64,000 bases of DNA from Limnoperna fortunei (GCA_944474755.1 OX104112.1:23958460-24022459); one strand, 5' to 3'. Positions 1 through 12,780 are shown, counted from the first letter of the stretch. Notes: generated by a model from the letters alone, not told the origin. A program made the numbers and translations.

Positions 1-476
1 TTTCAGACGCTATCGAGGTCAATCAGTTTGTTCAAAGGAATATGTTCCACTCGCAATGGTATGTTGAATGTATTCTCGTTAAGGAAGTCCTAATAGAGGT
101 CATTTGCAGAAGACTGAGTCTATCATATGAAGATACTACTGCACAATGTACAGCATTTGAGTATTCAACTAGAGACTATATAAAAACTGAAGTTAAACTG
201 GCAAGAGAATCGAAACATAAAATGAAACATTTATTTTGATAAATCACATTGACTAAGGTTGACTGTTTTCGTTTATTTCAGACTCTTTGTATAAGCTTTA
301 AAAATATTATGTACAGAATGATTTCTAGAACTTTTGTAACCACTGTCAAAAGGACATTTGAGAATAGAGCAGTTGTACATATTTTAATATTTTATAATTT
401 CCATTCTCATGAGCCATTGCACCATATTTCTGAAACGTTGTAACCAAAATTTAAGAAAAGAAGACATTAAATTCCT
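1..476. other. Unassigned left flank
   Basis: AT-rich sequence before the first satellite. Two short open frames (42-239 and 249-443, plus strand) have no recognisable domain, no good splice context and no codon pattern that separates them from chance. I see no repeat or RNA gene here. Confidence 0.4.
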
Positions 477-2716
477 CATCGACTCTACCCATTTTGGCTT
501 TTTTTTAATCAATAAGCGGTACAAAGTATATTGTACTCATCATATAGGTAAATGACCTACGGAACCTTTCTTATTTTGCCGATTGGGTGCACAAAAATAC
601 CCGCCAGAAGAAGAGATTTTCACTTAATTCAGACGCGAATAATTCGAACAACGTAAGTTGGCCCAAGTATTCCTGATAGAGGTAAAGAACCTACTTAACT
701 ATTTACACTATTGGTGTAAATTCCTAGATCGTGAATAAATGTCACAATATCAGTCATTTTTCAATTAATTTGTAATCGGATTAATCGAAAACCGGGAGTT
801 GGCAAAAAATTCATGCTATATGGTAATGACCTACTGAACTCATCGACTCTACCCATTTTGGCTTTTTTTAAATCAATAAGCGGTACAAAGTATATTGTAC
901 TCATCATATAGGTAAATGACCTACGGAACCTTTCTTATTTTGCCTTAAGCTCCTGCCGATTGGGTGCACAAAAATACCCGCCAGAAGAAGAGATTTTCAC
1001 TTAATTCAGACGCGAATAATTCGAACAACGTAAGTTGGCCCAAGTATTCCTGATAGAGGTAAAGAACCTACTTAACTATTTACACTATTGGTGTAAATTC
1101 CTAGATCGTGAATAAATGTCACAATATCAGTCATTTTTCAATTAATTTGTAATCGGATTAATCGAAAACCGGGAGTTGGCAAAAAATTCATGCTATATGG
1201 TAATGACCTACTGAACTCATCGACTCTACCCATTTTGGCTTTTTTTTTTAATCAATAAGCGGTACAAAGTATATTGTACTCATCATATAGGTAAATGACC
1301 TACGGAACCTTTCTTATTTTGCCGATTGGGTGCACAAAAATACCCGCCAGAAGAAGAGATTTTCACTTAATTCAGACGCGAATAATTCGAACAACGTAAG
1401 TTGGCCCAAGTATTCCTGATAGAGGTAAAGAACCTACTTAACTATTTACACTATTGGTGTAAATTCCTAGATCGTGAATAAATGTCACAATATCAGTCAT
1501 TTTTCAATTAATTTGTAATCGGATTAATCGAAAACCGGGAGTTGGCAAAAAATTCATGCTATATGGTAATGACCTACTGAACTCATCGACTCTACCCATT
1601 TTGGCTTTTTTTAAATCAATAAGCGGTACAAAGTATATTGTACTCATCATATAGGTAAATGACCTACGGAACCTTTCTTATTTTGCCTTAAGCTCCTGTC
1701 GATTGGGTGCACAAAAATACCCGCCAGAAGAAGAGATTTTCACTTAATTCAGACGCGAATAATTCGAACAACGTAAGTTGGCCCAAGTATTCCTGATAGA
1801 GGTAAAGAACCTACTTAACTATTTACACTATTGGTGTAAATTCCTAGATCGTGAATAAATGTCACAATATCAGTCATTTTTCAATTAATTTGTAATCGGA
1901 TTAATCGAAAACCGGGAGTTGGCAAAAAATTCATGCTATATGGTAATGACCTACTGAACTCATCGACTCTACCCATTTTGGCTTTTTTTAAATCAATAAG
2001 CGGTACAAAGTATATTGTACTCATCATATAGGTAAATGACCTACGGAACCTTTCTTATTTTGCCTTAAGCTCCTGTCGATTGGGTGCACAAAAATACCCG
2101 CCAGAAGAAGAGATTTTCACTTAATTCAGACGCGAATAATTCGAACAACGTAAGTTGGCCCAAGTATTCCTGATAGAGGTAAAGAACCTACTTAACTATT
2201 TACACTATTGGTGTAAATTCCTAGATCGTGAATAAATGTCACAATATCAGTCATTTTTCAATTAATTTGTAATCGGATTAATCGAAAACCGGGAGTTGGC
2301 AAAAAATTCATGCTATATGGTAATGACCTACTGAACTCATCGACTCTACCCATTTTGGCTTTTTTAAATCAATAAGCGGTACAAAGTATATTGTACTCAT
2401 CATATAGGTAAATGACCTACGGAACCTTTCTTATTTTGCCTTAAGCTCCTGCCGATTGGGTGCACAAAAATACCCGCCAGAAGAAGAGATTTTCACTTAA
2501 TTCAGACGCGAATAATTCGAACAACGTAAGTTGGCCCAAGTATTCCTGATAGAGGTAAAGAACCTACTTAACTATTTACACTATTGGTGTAAATTCCTAG
2601 ATCGTGAATAAATGTCACAATATCAGTCATTTTTCAATTAATTTGTAATCGGATTAATCGAAAACCGGGAGTTGGCAAAAAATTCATGCTATATGGTAAT
2701 GACCTACTGAACTCAT
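477..2716. repeat. Composite satellite, six units of 364-377 bp
   Basis: Units start at 477, 841, 1218, 1584, 1961 and 2338 and the last ends near 2714, giving lengths of 364, 377, 366, 377, 377 and 376 bp. The copies are almost identical. Units 1 and 3 lack a 13 bp segment beginning TTAAGCTCC that the other four carry. Each unit holds three landmarks of the form GGTAAnGACCTAC or GGTAAAGAACCTAC, spaced about 133, 151 and 80-93 bp. The same landmark (GGTTAATGACCTACT) occurs once per monomer in the adjoining 168 bp satellite. I infer that the unit is a trimer of truncated, diverged monomers of that satellite, amplified recently as a block. No coding function is suggested. Confidence 0.95.
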
Positions 2717-5700
2717 CGTCTTATTTTACCCTATGCCAATGTCGATTGTCAGGTGTGCGAAGTCACAGCAGGAGTACAGATTTTACCTGATCGGTAAATT
2801 CTCACTTAATTCAGACCCGATAACCCGAACACCGGAATTTGACACAACTATTCACAAAATAGGTAAAGGACCTACTAAAGTCCACTTTTAATTTACAGTA
2901 GACCCATGGCGATTGAAAGGGGTGTGATATCCTAGCACGGGAATAAATATCAACATACGAGTTATTTTTCACGTAATTCAGACCCTGATATCTCGAACAC
3001 CGGAAGTTGGCCCAAGTATTCATGGTATAGGTTAATGACCTACTAAAGAACCCTCCCATTTCACAGTACACCCATGGCGATTGAAAGGGGTGTGAAGTCC
3101 TAGCATGGGAATAAATGTCAACAAAAAAGTCATTTTTGACGTAATTCAGACCCCGATATCTCGAACACTGGAAGTTGGCCCAAGTATTCATGACATATGT
3201 TATTGACCTACTAATGTCTTCTCTCATTTAACAGTAGACCCATGGCGATTGAAAGGGGTGTGAAGACCTACCATGGGAATAAATGTCAACATACAAGTCA
3301 ATTTTAACGTAATTCAGACCCCGATATCTCGAACACCGGCAGTTGGCCCAAGTACTCATGATATAGGTTAAAGACCTACTAAAGTCTTCTCTCAATTTAC
3401 ACTAGACCCGTGGCGATTGAAAGGGGTGTAATATCCTAGCACGGGAATAAATATCAACATACGAGTTATTTTTCACGTAATTCAGACCCCGATATCTCGA
3501 GCACCGGAAGTTGGCCCAAGAACTCATGATATAGGTTAAAGACCTACTAAAGTCTTCTCTCAATTTACACTAGACCCGTGGCGATTGAAAGGGGTGTGAT
3601 ATCCTAGCACGGGAATAAATATCAACATACGAGTTATTTTTCACGTAATTCAGACCCCGATATCTCGAACACGGGAAGTTGGCCCAAGTATTCATGGTAT
3701 AGGTTAATGACCTACTAAAGACCTCTCTCATTTCACAGTACACCTATGGCGATTGAAAGGGTTTGAAATCCTAGCATGGGAATAAATGTCAACATACGAG
3801 TTATTTTTCACGTAATTCAGACTCCGATATCTCGAACACCGGAAGTTGGCCCAAGTACTCAATATGTAGGTTAATGACCTACTAATGTCCTCTCTCAATT
3901 TACAGTAGACCAATGGCGATTGAAAGGGGTGTGAAATCCTAGCACGGGAATAAATGTCAACATACAAGTATAGGTTATTGACCAACTAAAGTCTTCTCTC
4001 ATTTTACAGTAGACCCGTGGCGATTGAAAGGGGTGTGAAGACCTAGCACGGGAATAAATGTCAACATACAAGTCATTTTTCATGTAATTCAGACCCCGAT
4101 ATCTCGGGCACCGGAAGTTGGCCCAAGAACTCATGATATAGGTTAAAGACCTAATAAAGTCATCTCTCAATTTACCTAAGACCCATGGCGATTAAAAGGG
4201 GTGTGAAATCCTAGCACGGGAATAAATGTCAACATACAAGTCATTTTTCACGTAATTCAGACCCCGATATCTCGAACACCGGAAGTTGGCAAAAGTACTC
4301 ATGATATAGGTTAAAGATCTACTAAAGTCTTCTCTCAATTTACACTAGACAAGTGGCGATTGAAAGGGGTGTGATATCCTAGCACGGGAATAAATATCAA
4401 CATACGAGTTATTTTTCACGTAATTCAGACCCCGATATCTCGAACACCGAAAGTTGGCCCAAGTACTCATGATATAGGTTAAAGACCTAATAAAGTCATC
4501 TCTCAATTTACCTAATACCCATGGCGATTAAAAGGGGTGTGAAATCCTAGCACGGGAATAAATATCAACATACAAGTCATTTTTCACGTAATTCAGACCC
4601 CGAGATTTCGAACACCGGAAGTTGGCCCAAGTATTCATGATATAGGTTAATGACCTACTAAAGACCTCTCTCATTTCACAGTACACCTATGGCGATTGAA
4701 AGGGGTGTGAAATCCTAGCACGGGAATAAATGTCAACATATGAGTCAATTTTAACGTAATTCAGACCCCGATATCTCGAACACTGGCATTTGGCCCAAGT
4801 ACTCATGATATAGGTTAAAGACCTACTTAAGTCTTCTCTCAATTTACACTAGACCTGTGGCGATTGAGAGGGGTGTGATATCCTAGCACGGGAATAAATA
4901 TCAACATACGAGTTATTTTTCACGTAATTCAAACCCCGATATCTCGAGCACCGGAAGTTGGCCCAAGTACTCATGATATAGGTTAAAGAGCTAATAAAGT
5001 CATCTCTCAATTTACCTAAGACCCATGGCGATTAAAAGGGGTGTGAAATCCTAGCACGGGAATAAATATCAACATACAAATTATTTTTCACGTAATTCAG
5101 ACCCCGATATCTCGAACACTGGAAGTTGGCCCAAGTATTCATGAGATAGTTTAATGACCTACTAAAGTCTTCTCTCAATTTATAGTAGACCCATGGCGAT
5201 TGAAAGGGTGTGAAATCCTAGCATGGGAATAAATGTCAACATACGAGTTATTTTTCACGTAATTCAGACTCGGATATCTCGAACACCGGAAGTTGGCCCA
5301 AGTACTCAATATATAGGTTAATGACCTACTAATATCCTCTCTCATTTTACAGTAAACCCATGGCGATTGAAAGGGGTCTGAAGTCCTACCATGGGAATAA
5401 ATGTCAACAAAAAAGTCATTTTTGATGTAATTCAGACCCCGATATCTCGAACACTGGAAGTTGGCCCAAGTATTCATGACATATGTTATTGACCTACTAA
5501 TGTCCCATCTCATTTTACAGTAGACCCATGGCGATTGAAAGGGTGTGAAATCCTAGCATGGAAATAAATGTCAACATACGAGTTATTTTTCCGTAATTCA
5601 GACTCCGATATCTCGAACACCGGAAGTTGGCCCAAGTACTCAATATGTAAGTTAATGACCTACTAATGTCCTCTCTCAATTTACAGTATACCAATGGCGA

Positions 5701-8620
5701 TTGAAAGGGGTGTGAAATCCTAGCACGGGAATACATATAAACATACGAGTTATTTTCCACGTAATTCAGACTCCGATATCTCGAACACTGGAAGTTGGCC
5801 CAAGTATTCATGGTACAGGTTATTGACCTATTAAAGTCTTCTCTCAATTTGCAGTAGACCCATGGCGATTGAAAGGGGTGTGAAGACCTAGCTCGGGAAT
5901 AAACGTCAACATATGAGTCATTTTTCACGTAATTCAGACCCCGATATCTCGAACACTGAAAGTTGGCCCAAGTATTCACTATATAGGTTAATGGCCTACT
6001 AATGTCTTCTCTCAATTTACAGTAGACCCATGGGGATTGAAAGGGGTGTGAAATCCTAGCACGGGAATATATATCAACATACGAGTTATTTTTCACGTAA
6101 TTCAGACTCCGATATCTCGAACACTGGAAGTTGACCCAAGTATTCATGATAGAGGTTAATGACCTACTAAAGTCGTCTCTCAATTTACAGTAGACCCATG
6201 GCGATTGAAAGGGGTGTGAAATCTTAGCATGGGAATAAATGTCAACATACGAGTCATTTTTGACGTAATTCAGACCCCGATTTCTCGAAAACCGGAAGTT
6301 GGCCCAAGTATTCATGGTATAGGTTATTGACCTACTAAAGTCTTCTCTTATTTTACAGTAGACCCGTGGCGATTGAAAGGGGTGTGAAGACCTAGCACGG
6401 GAATAAATGTCAACATACAAGTCATTTTTCACGTAATTCAGACCCCGATATCTCGAACACAGGAAGTTGGCCTAAGTACTCATGATATAGGTTTAAGACC
6501 TACTAAAGTCGTCTCTCAATTTACACTAGACTCATGGCGATTGAAAGGGGTGTGAAATCCTAGCACGGGAATAAATATCAATATACGAGTTATTTTTCAC
6601 GTAATTCAGACCCCGATATCTCGAACACCGGAAGTTGGCCCAAGTATTCATGGTATAAGTTAATGACCTACTAAAGACCCCTCTCATTTCACAGTACACC
6701 CATGGCGATTAAAAGGGGTGTGAAGTCCTAGCATGGGAATAAATATCAACAAAAAAGTCATTTTTCACGTAATTCAGACCCCGATATATCGAACACTGGA
6801 AGTTGGCCCAAGTACTCATGACATAGGCTATTGACCTACTAATGTCTTCTCTCATTTTACAGTAGACCCATGGCGATTGAAAGGGGTGTGAAGACCTAGC
6901 ACGGGAATAAATAACAACATGCGAAATATTTTTCATGTAATTCAGACACCGATATCTCGAACACTGGAAGTTGGCCCAAGTATTCATGATATAGATTAAT
7001 GACCTACTTAAGACCCCTCTCATTTTACATTAGACCCATGGCGATTGAAAGGGGTGTGAAGTCCTAGCATGGGAATAAATGTCAACATTCAAGTCATTTT
7101 TCACGTAATCCAGACCCCGATATCTCGAACACCGGAAGTTGGCCCAAGTATTCATGATATAGGTTAATGACCTACTAAAGTCTTCTCTCAATTTACAGTA
7201 GACCCATGGCGATTAAAAGGGGTGTGAAAGCCTAGCACGGGAATAAATGTCAACATTCAAGTCATTTTACACGTAATTCATATCCCTATATCTAGAACAC
7301 CGGAAGTTGGTCCAAGTATTCATGGTATAGGTTATTGACCTACTAAAGTCTTCTCTCAATTTACAGTAGATCCATTGCGATTGAAAGGGGTGTGAAGACC
7401 TAGCTCGGGAATAAACGTCAACATATGAGTCATTTTTCAGCTAATTCAGACCCCGATATCTCGAACACTGGAAGTTGGCCCAAGTATTCATGATATAGGT
7501 TGGTCCAAGTATTCATGATATAGGTTAATGACCTACTAAAGGCCCCTCTCATTTTACAGTAGACCCATGGCGATTGAAAGGGGTGTGAAGTCCTAGCATG
7601 AGAATAAATATCAACATACAAGTCATTTATTACGTAATTCAGACCCCGATATATCGAACACCGGAAGTTGGCCCAAAGGTTCATGATTTAGGTTAATGAT
7701 CTACTCAAGTCCTCTCTCAATTTACAGTAGACCCATTGCGATTGAAAGGGGTGTGAAGACCTAGCTCGGGAATAAATGTCAACATATGAGTCATTTTTCA
7801 CTTACTTCAGACCTCGATATCTCGAACACCCGGAGTTGGCCCAGGTATTCATGATATAGGTTAATGACCTACTAAAGTTCCCTCTTAATTTACAGTCGAC
7901 CTATGGCGATTGAAAGGGGTGTGAAGTCTTAGCACGGGGATAAATGTCAACATACGCGTCATTTCTCACGTAATTCAGACCGATATCTCGAACACAGGAA
8001 GTTGACCCAGGTATTCATGATATAGGTTAATGACCTACTAAAGTTCCCTCTTAATTTACAGTCGACCTATGGCGATTGAAAGGGGTGTGAAGTCAAAGCA
8101 CGGGGATAAATGTCAACATACGCGTCATTTCTCACGTAATTCAGACCCGATATCTCGAACACAGGAAGTTGAGCCAGGTATTCATGATATAGGTTAATGA
8201 TCTACTGAACTATCGTCTTATTTAACCCAAAGTCCATGACCATTGACTGGGGTGCGATGTCCCAGCAGGATAAGAGATATTACTTTATCGGTCATTTTAA
8301 CTCAATTCAGATTGGAATAACCAGAAAACCAAAAGTTGGCCCAAGTATTCACGATATAGATTATTGACCTTCCTGACTATTAATTGACTCTTAGGCTACG
8401 GCGATTGGAAAGGGTGTAAAGTCCTAGATGTGGAATAAATGTCATCACTTAATTTAGACACAGAATACTCGAACTCCGGAAGTTTGTCCAAGTATTCAAG
8501 ATATAGTGACGCGATTTTTTCATATCGGTCATTTTTTTACTAAATTCGGTCCCTGATAACTCAAAAACCAAATTGTGGTCCAACTATTTACCAGATGTGT
8601 TAAAGACCACTGTTCAATCT
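2717..8620. repeat. 168 bp satellite array, about 35 monomers
   Basis: Landmark positions 3028, 3196, 3364, 3532, 3700 and 3867 give a period of 168 bp. Each monomer contains the near-palindrome TAGGTTAATGACCTA, a conserved GGCGATTGAAAGGGGTGTG block, CGGGAATAAATGTCAACATA, and CCGATATCTCGAACACCGG. One monomer is shortened to 104 bp (3867-3971), and a 31 bp segment is duplicated near 7472-7510. Monomers after about 8210 are strongly diverged, as expected at an array edge. The length resembles nucleosome-sized bivalve satellites such as BIV160 or Cg170, but I cannot test homology. Because 168 is divisible by three, long minus-strand open frames (for example 5515-6432) run through several monomers; I treat these as by-products. 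Confidence 0.95.
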
Positions 8621-9825
8621 TAAAAATAGGTATTATTTACTAAAATCCTTAAATGTAGAATTTTAGAATTATCCTATGAAACGTACTGTAACAGAAGTAA
8701 ATAGAATTAACGACGTTTTCTTCTCTCTTGTACACTCCTCTTTATAATGGATAGCGGAATTGTTACATGTCTGAAGCTAATAAATTTAAGTTCGTATGAT
8801 TTCCGTTGTTTAAACTATACAAAAGTCGTTTAGTTAAGATATAAATGTAAAAAGAAAAAGAAAAGAAAGAAAAGAAAAAAGAAGAAAATACGGAATAGTG
8901 TGATAGAAATACACCAGCCATTTTGAATGTAAAAGCGTGCGATGAGCAAACACTAACATAATCCTTTACTTCAGAAAAAAATTAATAATAAACTTAATTA
9001 ATTTTATCTTTCAGCGCTGCATATTTTTTTTTCTATTGGCACTACTATTCTAAAAATGTAACTAAATAGAAAAAGAAATAGTTTGAGAGTCAGGTGTCAA
9101 AAGAGAGATAACTCAAGTTAAAATTTAATTACTTTTCATACATTACTCGAACTCGCCCGAATGAATATTATCGCGGGCTGAATTATTGACGGATAGCGTT
9201 ATTGACGGCTAGCGGTATTGACGGCTAGAATTGCCGGCTAGCTTCACTCTGGTGTGTACTGTTCGATACCTATTTCTGTGTAATTATAAAAAAAATTAAT
9301 TTTGCAAACGTTATGGTTATTTCCTAATCTAAACGTAAGAAATCGTGTTCAAAAATAACAAGGGAAGGGCTTCCTTAATGACTACACATGCATCTTTAAT
9401 TGGAAACTAAGACTTTTTAAAATATTTTAATATTGGAGTCGAACACACTATATCGCGGTTAGAATGTAATCAGCATCAGCAGTGTTCAAAGCACGTGATA
9501 AATAGTAGATGACTACATTAACCTATAGGCAGATATGTTTTATCAAATAAACGTAACAAAATATAGTTATTGATACTATATTACGAACGCAAAATGAAAG
9601 CGTCCTTATTATCAAAGTAATCAAGAAAACCCTGTTTCCCCCCTAATTTTTCAATTTAATATACCTAAGAAAATAAGCTAAATGGCCTTAACTGTTCATG
9701 GCCTTTTCAAACGCCTTATAAAGCAAAACAACCATTCGGACACCTTTATAAATTAAACTTGGCCGGAAGGAAAGATAAAAAAGTCTCTGGTAATGTTCGA
9801 AATTAAATATAAAACGTTCACTTAC
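8621..9825. other. Intergenic or intronic AT-rich DNA
   Basis: No gene is recognised. A polypurine stretch of A and G lies at about 8846-8891. A short three-copy tandem of TTGACGGCTAGCG type lies at about 9186-9236. If the candidate exon at 9826-9892 is real, part of this stretch is an intron of the Ig-domain gene on the minus strand. Confidence 0.5.
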
Positions 9826-9892
9826 ATTAACTGAAGATTTATGTCAGAGTTTTGTAATGCCTGTTGTTCTCTATCAAGATCAACTGGCTGTG
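9826..9892 (-). CDS. Candidate short internal exon, minus strand
   Basis: On the minus strand a 67-base segment is flanked by a good acceptor (a T-rich tract ending TTTTTTACAG) and a near-consensus donor (GTAAGTGA). One frame stays open through the segment and reads QPVDLDREQQALQNSDINLQ, a hydrophilic stretch compatible with a cytoplasmic tail or linker. It lies 1.4 kb downstream of the Ig-domain exon on the same strand, so it could belong to that gene, but the intervening exons (a membrane segment would be expected) were not identified. A chance pairing of splice-like signals remains possible. Confidence 0.35.
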
Positions 9893-11269
9893 CTGTAAAA
9901 AATTAAAATTGAAAACCAGGCATGATAGTGATTTTATGTTATTTATATTTCAATAACAATGACCCAACCAATAGATAAACACGTTAAAAATTGTAAGAAA
10001 TCGCAAATATGTGTATAGCTGTATAGCTCCAGTACATTTATCAAATCTTCGAAAAGATAAATTTCTCCAACGGAATATTTTTCGGAAATGTTTCAAATAA
10101 CCTAACAGTAATTACAGTTACAGTACGGGGAACCAATTATTAAGAACGCGAGGAAATTGTAGTTTTCGCGTGAAAAACCTTTTTTACATCTTTTCGTCAC
10201 CATCGAGTGCCATAAGAATGACCGGCACTGAAGTCAACATGCGAAATGTTACCTGTTATATTAAAAATATTATATGGATCCGCATTTGACTTTTTTATTT
10301 TAAGCGTTAACGTTTGAGAACATTTAACGAAGAAAAACAGTTCAAATATCTACTAATTTAAAAATTACCCATCCCCAAAAATAGGTTTTTACCTGCGTTA
10401 GAGCAAACATGCAGTAAAATCATTCAACCTCTATATCTCTTAGATAATAATAACGAAAACAGGTATATTACAGGAAAAGAAAATTATTATCAATCCCCTT
10501 GCAAATTCATAAATGTGTGATATGAAAAAGAAGACGAATCTAACTTCAGTGGTTTACGGACGGTGAAAGGAATTGCAACCCATGCAATGACCTTTTGCTA
10601 AGAAGTAATGGATGTGAAAACAAAAAATCAATCACAATGCTAGAAATAAATGTGTGTTCCGGTTGGTGGTGGTGGGGAGGGGGGCGGGAAGTAGGAACAA
10701 ATGGTCCAATTTTAATGCCATAGTTTTGAAGGAATAGAAAGAGAGCAATTCTGTTGCTTTTACATGTAATTAAAGGAAAGGAGATACAGGGATAGGTATG
10801 ACAAACAAGTGAAAACACCGAAAATAATTTCCAACGAAAAGACGGTTTTTAGGATAAAGTCCGAAATCATGCGGGGGGGGGGGGGGGTAACTGGGGATGC
10901 TTTTATGTACGGGTCTACATACGGTTATTTGAAAACATACCCTATTCATATATTTTCGGACGTTTTATATGGGACATAACCATATATTGAATTATTACAT
11001 CGGACCTATTCATATATTTTATTACTGCACATCCCCATTGACAAAATAGTCCATAAACTATCAAAATGATCAAGTATGATGTTAATGGAACACTTTGTTT
11101 GTTAGTCATTGTGGTTTACATGGGAATAGCATGCTTAAGATGAGAATTGAGGCATGGATATATTTAAATAATTTACAACTACCAAATGATATATTTTTCA
11201 ATGAAAAAAGCTACCCTTTCATATATTTTGTAGATGTGAAAAACTGACCACACATCACCCCATATATAC
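9893..11269. other. Probable intron or 3' part of the Ig-domain gene
   Basis: No exon could be identified with confidence. The minus-strand open frame at 10546-10818 has no recognisable domain. A run of about 15 G lies near 10872-10887. If the Ig gene continues downstream, its remaining exons would lie here or below. Confidence 0.4.
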
Positions 11270-11575
11270 CAAGTATTAAATACATCTATCTCTGTAAGTA
11301 CTTTGATAGCCTCGTTAAATTCAAAAGTACAACTGTATGTAACGTTAACGTCAGTCGTTGAAAAGTTTTTGATAATGAGACTAAATCCTTCTTTTTCAAC
11401 GGTTGCATATGCTTCATTGTATTTGCAGCAACACCATTTAATGACAACATTTTGTGTTCGGGTCCGCCGTACCATCTCTTCGTTGACATAGATGAAACCG
11501 AAAAGCCATCAGCTGTGCAAAATAAGGTCAGGTCTTGTCCGTAGTTTGTAATTTGTTCTACAACGTGCCATTGTA
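11270..11575 (-). pseudogene. Immunoglobulin-like domain exon with internal frameshift
   Basis: Reading minus, the exon follows an acceptor ending ACTTTTCAG. The first frame gives QWHVVEQITNYGQDLTLFC, then a WYGG motif and KMLSLNGVAA: the A to C strands of an Ig domain, with Cys in LFC. Near 11421-11430 the homologous reading moves to another frame. That frame continues KYNEAYATVEKEGFSLIIKN and then FSTTDVNVTYSCTFEF, the classic D-x-(G/N)-x-Y-x-C end of an Ig fold. The Cys-Cys distance is about 62 codons, slightly short for a V-type domain, which fits a small deletion at the frame change. In the first frame translation stops at 11286-11288. The exon end is uncertain; donor-like GT sites follow bases 11284 and 11270. 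This is either a decayed gene, a null allele or an assembly indel. Similar secreted or membrane Ig proteins are numerous in bivalves and are presumed to act in recognition. Confidence 0.7.
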
Positions 11576-11646
11576 CTGAAAAGTAATATATGCGATAGAA
11601 ACTTATTTACACCTTTTTAAAACAAAAATAAATTGGACAAATTATT

Positions 11647-11647
<1 letters not shown>

Positions 11648-11677
<30 letters not shown>

Positions 11678-11709
11678 ATCAATCAATCAATCAATAAATA
11701 AATAAATAC
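11648..11709. repeat. AAAT/AATC tetranucleotide microsatellite
   Basis: Runs of AAAT-type repeats flank a short AATC-type block. The tract sits inside the intron between the signal-peptide and Ig exons, directly against the first donor site, so length changes here could affect splicing. Confidence 0.9.
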
Positions 11710-11782
11710 CTTTTGCACTCACAAAAGACACCAGTGTAGTCCACAACAACATGTTGATATATAATTTACTTCCTTGTTCCAT
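11710..11782 (-). CDS. Signal-peptide exon of the Ig-domain gene
   Basis: Reading minus, an ATG at 11782 opens MEQGSKLYINMLLWTTLVSF followed by VSAK. This has a short N-region, a hydrophobic core (MLLWTTLVSFV) and a plausible cleavage site after VSA, a typical eukaryotic signal peptide. The exon is 73 bases, that is 24 codons plus one base, and ends at a GGTATTT donor. The split G joins the TA that begins the next exon at 11575 to make GTA (Val), continuing straight into QWHVVEQ. This phase-1 junction between signal and Ig exons is what Ig-superfamily genes normally show, and it strongly links the two segments. I did not identify a promoter. Confidence 0.7.
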
Positions 11783-12780
11783 CTTTTGTAGCGTGAAACC
11801 TACGAATATTTTCATTTACGTAAGATAGGATTCACAACCTCATATTACTCCCCCCTCCCCCCACAACCCCTTTTCAGATATAAAAAGTAGCTAAATAGAC
11901 ATAAAGTTATAAATGTACATGAAGTCTAAATCACAAGTTATTTATTTAGCAAACTGTTAAAAATTTCTAATTTTTAACATCTTAGACCACATTCCGGAAT
12001 AAATAAATTTTTCGAGTATACTGACTTTTGATTGGCTGGAAAATATTTTCTATCAGAGGATGGAAAACAAATTTGATCGTCATGGAGAGACGCGCCATTT
12101 GACGTCATATATTACTCCACGAGAAACTAACAGTTTTTGTGTTGATCTCTTTTTTCAAAAATGTACAGTTAAAAAAATTAAATTGTTCAGTTTATTCTAT
12201 TGTTTGAATTAACTACAAAAAAAATATTTTCTCCATCGAGGGATAACAAAATTTCCGTTGTGAACATTTATTATTACATGAATAGAATTTTGCGTGGTTT
12301 TTATTGGTCAAAAAACAACTTTCGGGTCACGATAAATCGCAACAGTACTAAAATTACATAAAATGTTTGTACGCTGCACGATTCCGCTGCATAGTAGTCA
12401 AGCGGAATCCGATATCGACCTGGTTTTTATGTTTTAGCCAATCAGAATAGCCGGCCTTAATAAATTCAGTCGTCCAATCAAATCGATTGTATTAATTGTA
12501 CACAATTCAATGACGTCAGCTATACATACATCGTGCGTGTCAACAACAAATGGGAGAAACGTCGGTTCTGCGATATATTCATTCAATTATACTCTTCTCA
12601 ATATTTGAAACTGGAATTTCAGGATTATCAGCAAATTTATATCAAAATGCATTATTAAATAAAACATATTAAGGGTAGCTAGCATTACAACAATTACAAA
12701 ATGTAAGCAGGCGCTCCAAAAGAATTTACATCCTCAGTTTTTCTGATCAAGGGAGATGGTGGTTTTATTCATGTAATAAA
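11783..12780. other. Upstream region of the Ig-domain gene
   Basis: No coding region is recognised. The stretch would hold the promoter and 5' UTR of the minus-strand Ig gene. Two full palindromes TGACGTCA (CRE-type) occur near 12100 and 12512. Segments with GATTGGCT and AGCCAATCAGAA in opposite orientation suggest an old inverted-repeat insertion between about 12030 and 12445, but I could not define its ends. Confidence 0.35.

Noticed and set aside
5515..6432. 305-codon minus-strand open frame, and similar ones at 2811-3227, 3728-4170, 5175-5513, 6709-7023 and 7430-7684
   Set aside because: They lie wholly inside the 168 bp satellite, whose period is divisible by three; no start context, domain or splice evidence.
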